NCBI GenBank assembly: GCA_033762055.1
Contig: JANRLZ010000066.1
Coordinates: 1-8,914, forward strand
Reading direction: 5' to 3'
Length of the DNA stretch: 8,914 nucleotides
Origin: M3007 sp033762055
Lineage (GTDB): Bacteria > Bacteroidota > Bacteroidia > Chitinophagales > Saprospiraceae
Shown here: one piece after another, positions 1 through 5,784 of the stretch
Layout of the letters: the number at the start of each line of letters is the position of its first letter
Position numbering within the stretch: position 1 is the stretch's first letter
Program-made: the position numbers and the translations under genes
Notes under the pieces: model-generated
Told to the model about the DNA's origin: nothing
Databases searched by the model: none
The model's input: only the letters and a program-made list of their open reading frames with translations

Positions 1-1523
1 TCTTTTTCCGAAGGTTCAAAGATTTTCAGGTCGTCAATTCCGAAGCCGCCAAGTTGCACAAAGCCATCGGAAAACATCACGAAACGCAGGCGTACTTCAC
101 TTTCGCCGGCTGTATTGGGCAGCGAGTGCCGGGCATTGATCCAACCATTGCTGGCGCCCGACCACAATTCGCCTTGCCCGAAATTGATATTGTCCTCGGT
201 GTACCAGTTGACACCTTCGCCAATAGCCCCCACTTTTTCCCAGTTTTGGCCGTCGTCGGTTGAAATTTCGAGCCACACGCCGTCGTAGTTTTCTTCCAGA
301 TCGCGGATCAGGGCAAACTCGATGGCCGGATCCACTTCAGCGGCGCTGAAATCGAAACAGGGCGATTCGAGGTAGGCAAGTTCTGATGGGTTGTAGGGCG
401 TGGAAAGGTTGGTCACCCAGGCGTTTTCGCCACTTGCTGCGGCAGGAATAGTCGGTTTGTTCGGCGTGCCATACGACCAGGAAGGGTTCTGGCCGCCGGG
501 CGACCAGCCACCGTTCCAGACTTCAAATGATTGAAAATACCCGGGTTGCAGGCGGTTGGTCAGGTAATAGGTAAAGGTGTCGTTTTCGAGGCCTTCATCC
601 CCGCTTAATTCGGTAAAAACATCAATGCGGTATTCGCCTGGTGCGGAAAAATCGGACAGGGTTTCGAATGCTATTACCGTGCTGCTGTCCTTGCCCAAAA
701 TACCGGTATAAAACCCGTCGGCAGGGGGCACGACTGGCGACGGGTTACCGTTCACCGAATAGCGGAAAGTGAAAAGCGATTGCGGCGCTGAGCCATAGTT
801 TTTCAAAATCACCTTGATCGAATCCATTTCCAGTCCGCAGCCGCTCAGAGGCGCTGTGACGCCTTCGATGCCGACGTCGTTGGTCCAGTAAGTCTGAAAA
901 GAAATCGGCCCGATCACTTCGGAGAAGCCGCCGAGTGTGTCACAATTCTGGATTAAATAGGCATCGTACCAGGTTTTTTTCTGCAAACCCGTCAAATTAG
1001 CCACAGGAACCGTCACATCGGCCGTATCGCCGTTGCCGGACGAAAATCCCTGCAAACCATAAATGACCCGCCAGCCGATGGGGGTGCTGGTCCCACTGGT
1101 GTTGGGCTGCCAGCGCAGGCGCGCTCGGTTGTCCCAAATATTATCCACCCTGAAATTGGTGGGATTGGCGCATGCTACGCAATTTACAAAATCGGAAAAG
1201 GTGGCGTTACCGGGTGAAGAAAAAACCTCCCATACCGGATCGCCTACATTGTTGAAAATCTGAAAGGATATTTGCCACCAGAAGCCGGTAGCCGTGTAAT
1301 TCATGGTGAATGGGGCGCCATCCGTTACTTCAAAAGTAAGGGTGCTGTCGGCCCCGTTGCTCAGGGTGTACACCTGCGCCCCTGTGCCGGCATCAATGGT
1401 TAAAGTGGCGCCCCCCCATCCGTCGCCGCCGGTATCGTTCATTTGAAGGGTGTAAAGGCATTGCGCGGAGGCGCCAACAGAAAACAGGGCAAACAAAAAA
1501 GGGCAGAGTAGTCGAATATTCAT
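1..1523 (-). CDS. Secreted multidomain protein, N-terminal part (C-terminus outside window)
   Basis: An open frame runs without a stop from the ATG at 1523 to the window edge (507 codons), with an in-frame TAA 24 bases upstream of that ATG. Residues 1-20 form a signal peptide (MNIRLLCPFLFALFSVGASA, then QC). Residues 22-115 are a small beta domain with the acidic-glycine motif NDTGGDGWGGA (29-39), common in Bacteroidota surface proteins. Residues 118-212 look like fibronectin type III (NPTNFRVDNIWDNRARLRW, then WYDAYLIQNC). Residues 214-325 resemble a CARDB-type immunoglobulin fold (NDVGIEGVTAPLSGCGLEMDS). Residues 330-500 look like a MAM-type jelly-roll, with a ceiling of cues such as LESPCFDF, GVWLEISTDDGQNWEKVG and GFGIDDLKIFE. 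This is the architecture of adhesins or exoenzymes exported by the type IX system, so a C-terminal sorting domain beyond base 1 is expected but not seen. No catalytic domain is visible in this part; substrate and role are unknown. Confidence 0.88.
   Translation of the reverse strand, partial: MNIRLLCPFLFALFSVGASAQCLYTLQMNDTGGDGWGGATLTIDAGTGAQVYTLSNGADSTLTFEVTDGAPFTMNYTATGFWWQISFQIFNNVGDPVWEVFSSPGNATFSDFVNCVACANPTNFRVDNIWDNRARLRWQPNTSGTSTPIGWRVIYGLQGFSSGNGDTADVTVPVANLTGLQKKTWYDAYLIQNCDTLGGFSEVIGPISFQTYWTNDVGIEGVTAPLSGCGLEMDSIKVILKNYGSAPQSLFTFRYSVNGNPSPVVPPADGFYTGILGKDSSTVIAFETLSDFSAPGEYRIDVFTELSGDEGLENDTFTYYLTNRLQPGYFQSFEVWNGGWSPGGQNPSWSYGTPNKPTIPAAASGENAWVTNLSTPYNPSELAYLESPCFDFSAAEVDPAIEFALIRDLEENYDGVWLEISTDDGQNWEKVGAIGEGVNWYTEDNINFGQGELWSGASNGWINARHSLPNTAGESEVRLRFVMFSDGFVQLGGFGIDDLKIFEPSEK
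1411..1417 (-). repeat. G7 homopolymer inside the secreted-protein gene
   Basis: Seven consecutive C on the plus strand read as G7 in the coding strand, covering Trp36-Gly37-Gly38 inside the GDGWGGA motif. A one-base slip here would truncate the protein just after the signal peptide. Seven bases is short for a phase-variable tract, so a switching role is only a possibility. Confidence 0.4.
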
Positions 1524-1670
1524 GTTGCTGTGTGGTTGCAAATTATCGAGACAATGGACTTGCGGCGGCGGCAGATGTGAGGGTACAAACGTCCATTTTC
1601 TCGTACAAAGCCGCCAATGCTACAATTTTTTTTGATCCGCATGTAAAAAACGGGCGTGCCAAGCGGGAAC

Positions 1671-1678
1671 CAAAGGTA
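1671..1678 (-). promoter_or_regulatory. Putative -7 box for the secreted-protein gene
   Basis: On the minus strand this reads TACCTTTG, an exact match to the Bacteroidota primary-sigma -7 consensus TAnnTTTG. I see no clear TTTG-type -33 element at the usual distance. If used, transcription would start near 1667 and leave a leader of about 144 bases before the ATG at 1523. Confidence 0.4.
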
Positions 1679-1750
1679 GTCGAAGCGAAAGATTTGGCGA
1701 ATCCGAAGTTCCATTCGTGCAAGTTTTAGCGAAAAAATGCGCAACCTTGC

Positions 1751-1758
1751 TACCTTCG
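1751..1758 (+). promoter_or_regulatory. Putative -7 box for ftsX
   Basis: TACCTTCG differs from the TAnnTTTG consensus at one position and ends 28 bases before the ftsX ATG, giving a predicted leader of about 25 bases. No good -33 element is seen. It is paired divergently with the box at 1671-1678. Confidence 0.35.
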
Positions 1759-1786
1759 CGCGCTCTTTTGCCGAGCTTTTACAAAT

Positions 1787-2641
1787 ATGCCGCGCACCCG
1801 ACCTACTTACCTGTATGCCATTGCCAGCGTTGCGCTGGTGCTGTATGTACTCGGCTTTTTTGCCCTGATGGCCTTGCATGGGCAAAGATTGGTGACGCTT
1901 TTTAAAGAAAGGGTAGACCTCTGGCTCGAATTGAAACCGGGCCTGGCCGAAAGCGATGTGGCGCGTATCGTCGGCGAAGTGCGGCAACAACCTTTCGTAA
2001 AAAAAGAAAGCGTTACCTTCATCACCCGCGAACAAGCCGCCGCTACCATGCGTGAAGACCTGGGGGAAGAAAGCCTGCTCGAAGACATGCCCGACCTGAT
2101 GCGTGATGTGGTGCGATTTAATGTAAAAGCGGAGTACCTCGAAGACCAGCGATTGGCCGACTGGCGTGAAGCGTTGAAACAGGACACGGTCGTCAGCGAA
2201 CTTTTTTTTGAAGCCGCCAATACCAACAACGTCGCCGCCAATATCCGGAACATGGGCATGGTGACACTCGTACTGGGTCTTTTGCTTGTTTTTGCCGCTA
2301 TTACGCTGATTCACAACACCATCCGGCTGGATCTTTACTCCAATCGTTTTATCATCAAAAACCAGGAACTGGTAGGCGCCTCCTGGGAATTTATCAGTCG
2401 GCCCTACATCAGACGGGGTGTTATTAACGGCTTGTGGAGCGCCGGACTGGCTATTTTGGCACTTTCCATTACCTTGTGGGGGCTGCCCCGGGCCATGCCG
2501 CTGTTTGAACAACTTCAGAATACCAACGAGGCCGTGCTGGTCTTCTCCGCCCTTGCCCTGCTCGGCGTATTGATTTCCGGCGCGAGCACCTGGTGGGTAG
2601 TCAATAAATTCCTGCGCATGAAACTCGACGATCTTTACTAA
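1787..2641 (+). CDS. ftsX: FtsX-like cell division membrane protein
   Basis: A 284-residue protein with the FtsX layout: a first membrane helix at about 9-30, an extracytoplasmic domain at about 33-155, then three more helices at about 157-178, 212-232 and 250-272. The cytoplasmic loop after helix 2 carries the family signature, with NTIRLDLYSNRFIIKNQELV (177-196), then GAS and RPYIRRGVINGLW, matching the FtsX/MacB-type permease domain. In the family FtsX pairs with the ATPase FtsE; the complex does not transport a solute but transmits ATP hydrolysis across the membrane to activate septal peptidoglycan hydrolases. ftsE is not in the window, as expected for Bacteroidota, where the two genes are often unlinked. 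The start at MPRTRPTYLYAIAS gives a short cytoplasmic N-terminus directly before helix 1. The DUF3098 and uppP genes follow 81 bases downstream. Gene assignment is firm; the mechanism in this organism is inferred. Confidence 0.9.
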   Translation: MPRTRPTYLYAIASVALVLYVLGFFALMALHGQRLVTLFKERVDLWLELKPGLAESDVARIVGEVRQQPFVKKESVTFITREQAAATMREDLGEESLLEDMPDLMRDVVRFNVKAEYLEDQRLADWREALKQDTVVSELFFEAANTNNVAANIRNMGMVTLVLGLLLVFAAITLIHNTIRLDLYSNRFIIKNQELVGASWEFISRPYIRRGVINGLWSAGLAILALSITLWGLPRAMPLFEQLQNTNEAVLVFSALALLGVLISGASTWWVVNKFLRMKLDDLY

Positions 2642-2654
2642 ACATACCCGCAGC

Positions 2655-2686
2655 ATCCGGATAGTTTTTGAACCCGGATTTTTTTA
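2655..2686 (+). terminator. Possible weak intrinsic terminator after ftsX
   Basis: ATCCGG (2655-2660) pairs with CCGGAT (2674-2679) across a 13-base loop and runs straight into a T tract (2679-2685), 14 bases after the ftsX stop. The stem is short and the loop large, so it would be a partial terminator at best, allowing some read-through into the next gene. Confidence 0.35.
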
Positions 2687-2692
2687 ATTTCG
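2685..2692 (+). promoter_or_regulatory. Putative -7 box for DUF3098-uppP
   Basis: TAATTTCG is one base off the Bacteroidota TAnnTTTG consensus and has the same TTCG ending as the ftsX box. It ends 30 bases before the ATG at 2723. A TTTG lies at 2667-2670 but is closer than the usual -33 spacing, so support is modest. Confidence 0.3.
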
Positions 2693-2722
2693 TTCAAAAT
2701 CAATTGATTAAGACACCATATT

Positions 2723-3094
2723 ATGGCTAAACAACCGCAACGCCCCGCCCCTCAACCCCAACAAGCGCCTAAAAAGAGCGCCCCGGCGCCCGTACGCCGC
2801 CCCTCGGAAAAGAAAGATAATATTTTTTCAGCCGGCAGCAACGAACTCATCTTTGGTCGGCAAAATTTTGTGCTGATGGGTATCGGACTGGCCCTTGTGC
2901 TGGTCGGCCTGGCGGCCATGAGCGGCGGCGCCATGCCCGACCCGAACAAATGGGAACCGGAACGTATCTACAGCCCGCTGCGTATTACCGTAGCGCCTAT
3001 TTTGATGGTCGCCGGTTTTGTGACCGTCATTTTGGGCATTTTTAAACGCAGTAACACCGATTCCGCCGCTACTTCCTCCGCGCCCGAAGCATGA
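2723..3094 (+). CDS. DUF3098 family small membrane protein
   Basis: A 123-residue protein with a proline-, alanine- and lysine-rich cytoplasmic-looking N-terminus (about 1-35), followed by IFGRQNFVLMGIGLALVLVG (43-62) forming membrane helix 1. A short connecting segment, MPDPNKWEPERIYSPLR (71-87), and membrane helix 2 (about 88-107) come next, then a short Ser/Ala tail. This two-helix hairpin with the NFVLMGIGLALVLVGLAAMSGG and IYSPLRITVAPI cues matches DUF3098, a Bacteroidota protein commonly encoded between ftsX and uppP. No biochemical function is known to me. Its stop codon overlaps the uppP start by four bases (ATGA at 3091-3094), so translation of the two is probably coupled. The context suggests a role near the divisome or lipid-carrier recycling; that is inference from position only. 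Confidence 0.85.
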   Translation: MAKQPQRPAPQPQQAPKKSAPAPVRRPSEKKDNIFSAGSNELIFGRQNFVLMGIGLALVLVGLAAMSGGAMPDPNKWEPERIYSPLRITVAPILMVAGFVTVILGIFKRSNTDSAATSSAPEA

Positions 3095-3909
3095 ACCTGA
3101 TTGAAGCGATCATTCTCGCCATCATCGAAGGCCTGACGGAGTTTTTGCCCGTGTCCTCTACCGGACACATGATTATCGGCTCATCGGTCATGGGCATCGC
3201 TGCGCATCCTTTTGTCAAGGTGTTTACGGTAGCCATCCAGTTTGGCGCAATTTTGTCGGTGGTGGCGCTTTACTGGCGCCGTTTTTTTCAAAATTTCGGA
3301 TTTTATGTCAAATTGCTGGTGGCGTTTTTGCCAGCGGCATTTTTCGGGCTGCTTTTTAAAAAACAAATTGACGCCCTGCTCGAAAATATCGTGGTAGTCG
3401 CCCTGGCGCTGATCGCCGGCGGGGTGGTTTTTTTACTGCTCGACGATTTTTTCAAACGTCAGTCGCAACGCGCTACTTCGGTAGAGCAGGACATAACCCT
3501 GCGCCGCGCCCTCAGTATCGGTTTTTTTCAGGTAATTTCGATGGTGCCGGGTGTGAGCCGATCGGCGGCAACAATTTTCGGCGGACTGGCCAATGGCCTT
3601 TCGCCGACCACCGCCGCCGAATTTTCTTTCTTTCTCGCTGTGCCGACCATGTTTGCCGCCACCTGCAAATCGCTCTATGATTTTGTAAAAGAAGAGGGCG
3701 GAACGCTGAGCAAGGACGAAGTTATGTTGCTCACGGTGGGCAATCTGGTGGCATTTCTGGTAGCGATGGCGGCCATTCGTTTTTTTATTCAATACCTCAC
3801 ACAACACGGTTTCCGGGTGTTCGGCTGGTACCGGATTGTAGTCGGGATCGTTATTCTGATCCTCTGGAAAGCCGGGTATTTCGAGGGGGTGAACCTGGAT
3901 AATTTTTAG
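3091..3909 (+). CDS. uppP: Undecaprenyl-diphosphatase UppP (BacA family)
   Basis: A 272-residue polytopic membrane protein that hydrolyses undecaprenyl diphosphate to the monophosphate, recycling the lipid carrier for peptidoglycan and other cell-surface glycans. Overproduction of family members gives bacitracin resistance. Both catalytic signatures are intact. The N-terminal EGLTEFLPVSSTGH (13-26) provides Glu13, Glu17, Ser23, Thr24 and His26, and MVPGVSRSAATIFGGL (151-166) provides Arg157, equivalent to the essential arginine of the E. coli enzyme. The remaining length is about seven or eight hydrophobic helices, and the total is normal for the family. The start overlaps the DUF3098 stop (ATGA), so the two form one translational unit. 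Only 38 bases separate the stop from the converging rlmB gene, and I see no hairpin terminator there. In many relatives truB follows uppP; here it does not. Confidence 0.96.
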   Translation: MNLIEAIILAIIEGLTEFLPVSSTGHMIIGSSVMGIAAHPFVKVFTVAIQFGAILSVVALYWRRFFQNFGFYVKLLVAFLPAAFFGLLFKKQIDALLENIVVVALALIAGGVVFLLLDDFFKRQSQRATSVEQDITLRRALSIGFFQVISMVPGVSRSAATIFGGLANGLSPTTAAEFSFFLAVPTMFAATCKSLYDFVKEEGGTLSKDEVMLLTVGNLVAFLVAMAAIRFFIQYLTQHGFRVFGWYRIVVGIVILILWKAGYFEGVNLDNF

Positions 3910-3947
3910 AACCCGTTTCTTGGCGCTTGCAGGAGATGGAGGGAATT

Positions 3948-4700
3948 TTATTCATGTTCTTGTTCTGCACGCTGTCGCAGCACCTCGTACAAGGCAATAC
4001 CCGCCGCCACGCTTACATTATAGGAATCAAAATCGGTAGCCTGTGGTATTTTAACCGTTTCGTCCGACATTTTGAGCAGTTTCGGGTGAACGCCCTCTCC
4101 TTCCGAACCCATGAGCAGGGCAACGGGGCCTTTGAAATCGGCCTGATAAAGCGGAATACTTCGGTGGGTCAGGGCCGTTGCAACGACCTGAACGCCGCAT
4201 TCCTGCAACCATTCGACCGTGCTGAACAAACTGCGTACCCGGCACACCCGCATCCGTGCCAGGGCGCCCGCCGAGGCCTTCATCGCCTCTTCATTGGCCA
4301 GCGCCGACCCCGATTGCGGCACGATCACGGCATGCGCGCCCGCACATTCTGCCGAACGGCAAATAGCGCCGAAATTCCGGACATCCGTCACCCCGTCGAG
4401 CAATACCAACAGGGGGGTGTGGCCTTGTTCGAACACAAAAGGCAGTACGTCTTCAATGTTTTGAAACTCGATCAGGGCCAGATGCGCCACCACACCCTGG
4501 TGCTGGCCCCGCACCATCTTATTCAGTTTTTCGCGGGGCACCACTTGCAGCGGGATGCTGTATTCCTTTGTCAAATGCCGCATTTCTTTTTCCAGTTCGC
4601 CCCGCAAACCTTGCTGAAAAAAAACTTTTTCCACCGGTTTGCCGGCGCGAATCGCCTCTGCGACAGGGTGATGCCCGTAGATTAAATGGGTGTCGGCCAT
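3948..4700 (-). CDS. rlmB: 23S rRNA 2'-O-methyltransferase, RlmB type (TrmH/SpoU family)
   Basis: A 250-residue SPOUT-class methyltransferase, probably modifying G2251 (E. coli numbering) in the peptidyl-transferase P-loop of 23S rRNA with S-adenosylmethionine. Residues 1-75 form the substrate-binding domain, beginning LIYGHHPVAEAI, the usual N-terminus for this family, which supports the ATG at 4700. The knotted catalytic domain holds motif 1, LDGVTDVRNFGAICRSAECA (101-120, with Asn109 and Arg115), the KASAGAL segment (141-147), motif 2, LLMGSEGEGVH (195-205, Glu200), and motif 3, IPQATDFDSYNVSVAAGIA (218-236, Asn228). Motif 3 has Ser-Tyr-Asn where many members have Ser-Leu-Asn. The target base is inferred from subfamily resemblance; another TrmH-family rRNA or tRNA target cannot be excluded. 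The gene is convergent with uppP and divergent from the operon starting at 4841. Confidence 0.92.
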   Translation of the reverse strand: MADTHLIYGHHPVAEAIRAGKPVEKVFFQQGLRGELEKEMRHLTKEYSIPLQVVPREKLNKMVRGQHQGVVAHLALIEFQNIEDVLPFVFEQGHTPLLVLLDGVTDVRNFGAICRSAECAGAHAVIVPQSGSALANEEAMKASAGALARMRVCRVRSLFSTVEWLQECGVQVVATALTHRSIPLYQADFKGPVALLMGSEGEGVHPKLLKMSDETVKIPQATDFDSYNVSVAAGIALYEVLRQRAEQEHE

Positions 4701-4709
4701 AACATGCTT

Positions 4710-4723
4710 CGGGCAAAAGCCCG
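4710..4723 (-). other. Leader hairpin upstream of rlmB
   Basis: CGGGC and GCCCG form a perfect 5-bp GC-rich stem around a four-base loop (UUUU in the minus-strand transcript). It ends 10 bases before the rlmB ATG and lies inside the predicted leader of about 32 bases. It could limit ribosome access, but no T tract follows it, so it does not look like an intrinsic terminator on either strand. Confidence 0.4.
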
Positions 4724-4735
4724 GGTTGTTTTCGG

Positions 4736-4743
4736 CAAAAGTA
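4736..4743 (-). promoter_or_regulatory. Putative -7 box for rlmB
   Basis: The minus strand reads TACTTTTG, an exact TAnnTTTG match, 35 bases upstream of the rlmB start codon. Predicted transcription start is near 4732. No clear -33 element is seen. Confidence 0.5.
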
Positions 4744-4785
4744 AACTTCCCGGTCTGTATCCGCCTGAAAAAGCCGTAGGCACAC

Positions 4786-4793
4786 TAACTTTG
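4786..4793 (+). promoter_or_regulatory. Putative -7 box for the membrane protein/regulator operon
   Basis: TAACTTTG matches the Bacteroidota -7 consensus exactly. Counting seven bases from its centre puts the transcription start at about 4796, leaving a 44-base leader before the ATG at 4841. No TTTG-type -33 element is apparent at the expected position near 4763, which would suit a weak or regulated promoter. Confidence 0.55.
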
Positions 4794-4804
4794 TCAGACA
4801 AAGT
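4788..4804. promoter_or_regulatory. Perfect palindrome, candidate repressor operator
   Basis: ACTTTGTC (4788-4795), a central A (4796) and GACAAAGT (4797-4804) form a perfect 8+1+8 inverted repeat. Its left arm covers six of the eight bases of the -7 box, and its centre coincides with the predicted transcription start of the downstream operon. A dimeric winged-helix protein bound here would block RNA polymerase. The operon encodes such a protein, so autorepression is the obvious inference. I noticed no second copy of the arms elsewhere in the window. As RNA, a single-base centre makes a poor hairpin loop, so a DNA-binding role is more likely. Confidence 0.55.
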
Positions 4805-4840
4805 GGTTTGTTGTCATCAAAATTACATGGATAACAGGAT

Positions 4841-5482
4841 ATGAACGAACAATTGGAACACCTGGCCGCTATGCGTAACCTGATGGAACGCAGCACCCGT
4901 TTTTTGAGCCTGAGCGGGCTTTCGGGGGTTTGGGCGGGCGCCTGCGCGTTGGTCGGCGCTTATTTCGTGCGGTATTACCTCGATGCGCAGTTTGTGCGCG
5001 ATTTCAACGATGTGTACTACGAGCGCGGCGGCCCCGTTACCGCCCGCGAATACGAAATGTTGCTGGTACTCACCGCACTGGCGGTGCTGGCGGCAGCATT
5101 GGCCGGCGGATGGTTTTTTACGGCACGCAAAGCCAAAAAACGCGGCGAACGCGTGTGGGAAGCCAGTTCGCGCCGCCTGCTGTGGGCGCTGGCAGTTCCA
5201 CTGACGACGGGCGGAGTGTTTTGCCTGGCTTTGCTGTACTGGAACCTGATCGGATTGGTGGCGCCGGCTACCCTGGTCTTTTACGGACTGGCGTTGTTTA
5301 ACGGCAGCAAATTCACCTTGCGCGATGTGGGTTCGCTGGGGATTTGTCAAATTGTCCTGGGCCTCACCGGTCTGTTTTATCCCGGCTACGGCCTCGAACT
5401 CTGGTCCCTGGGTTTTGGAGTTCTCCATATCCTTTACGGCGGCTGGATGTGGATTCGATACGATCACATAGCAGCGCGATGA
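4841..5482 (+). CDS. Six-TM membrane protein of unknown function
   Basis: A 213-residue integral membrane protein I cannot assign to a characterised family. It begins with a short charged amphipathic stretch (MNEQLEHLAAMRNLMERSTR). Six hydrophobic segments follow at about 22-43, 73-94, 113-133, 137-154, 165-181 and 185-205. Between the first two lies a charged loop, YYLDAQFVRDFNDVYYERGG (45-64), and between the second and third a basic loop, ARKAKKRGERVWEASSRR (95-112), probably cytoplasmic by the positive-inside rule. No catalytic or metal-binding motif is evident. Membrane proteins of this size beside a small winged-helix regulator are a recurring pair in Bacteroidota in my recollection, sometimes with a CreD-like protein, but CreD is not present here. 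Its stop overlaps the regulator's start (ATGA at 5479-5482). It may be the regulator's membrane partner or simply its target; this is inference. Confidence 0.8.
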   Translation: MNEQLEHLAAMRNLMERSTRFLSLSGLSGVWAGACALVGAYFVRYYLDAQFVRDFNDVYYERGGPVTAREYEMLLVLTALAVLAAALAGGWFFTARKAKKRGERVWEASSRRLLWALAVPLTTGGVFCLALLYWNLIGLVAPATLVFYGLALFNGSKFTLRDVGSLGICQIVLGLTGLFYPGYGLELWSLGFGVLHILYGGWMWIRYDHIAAR

Positions 5483-5784
5483 AAGACATTCTCACCCAAC
5501 TCAATCCTGTTTTCGACCACCGCAACCGGCTGGGCATCATGTCTATTCTGGCGGTAAACGACTGGGTGGATTACAATACCCTGAAAGAATTGCTCAACCT
5601 GACCGACGGCAATCTCGCCAGTCATATGAAACCCCTGGAGGCCGCCCAGTACGTCGAATACCGGAAGCAGTTTGTAGGTCGTCGCCCGCAAACTACCTAT
5701 GCTGCCACGCAGGCGGGCAAAGCGGCTTTCAAGGCGCACCTCGATGCCCTGGAGAGTTTGTTAAAAATAAACGAGCAGAAATGA
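5479..5784 (+). CDS. Winged-helix transcriptional regulator (HTH_34/MarR-ArsR-like)
   Basis: A 101-residue protein that is nothing but a winged-helix domain. It opens with LNPVFDHRNRLGIMSILAV (8-26), the usual first helix of this family. Next come helix 2, NTLKELLNLT (33-42), the recognition helix with GNLASHMKPLEAAQYVEY (44-61), and a basic wing, RKQFVGRRPQTTYAAT (62-77). The C-terminal helix, AGKAAFKAHLDALESLL (79-95), probably dimerises. It has no ligand domain and no metal-binding cysteines, unlike many ArsR sensors. The frame is open further upstream (to an ATG at 5344), but the domain begins at 5479, where ATG overlaps the preceding stop, so this start was chosen. The likely target is the palindrome at 4788-4804 in front of its own operon. 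What signal it senses is not visible; contact with the flanking membrane proteins is a possibility only. Confidence 0.88.
   Translation: MKDILTQLNPVFDHRNRLGIMSILAVNDWVDYNTLKELLNLTDGNLASHMKPLEAAQYVEYRKQFVGRRPQTTYAATQAGKAAFKAHLDALESLLKINEQK

Noticed and set aside
1532..1729. Small plus-strand open frame in the divergent intergenic region
   Set aside because: No start signal, no recognisable sequence character, and it spans the putative minus-strand promoter box.
2202..2209. T8 run inside ftsX as a slippage or frameshift site
   Set aside because: The frame is intact on both sides and the product is full length for FtsX; no alternative downstream frame makes sense.
1520..2656. Minus-strand open frame of 378 codons antisense to ftsX
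   Set aside because: It is a shadow of ftsX: low-complexity composition, no family resemblance, and the plus strand encodes a clear FtsX with four membrane helices.
3910..3947. Bidirectional terminator between uppP and rlmB
   Set aside because: No inverted repeat with a T tract could be found in the 38-base gap.
3927..4685. Plus-strand open frame of 252 codons antisense to rlmB
   Set aside because: Rich in His, Arg, Gln and Phe as expected for a mirror frame; the minus strand encodes all SPOUT motifs of RlmB.
4841..5467. Alternative plus- and minus-strand frames inside the six-TM gene (4823-5467 minus, 4930-5301 plus)
   Set aside because: Arg/Gln/His-rich compositions typical of off-frame reading in GC-rich DNA; the chosen frame gives six clean membrane segments and the ATGA overlap.
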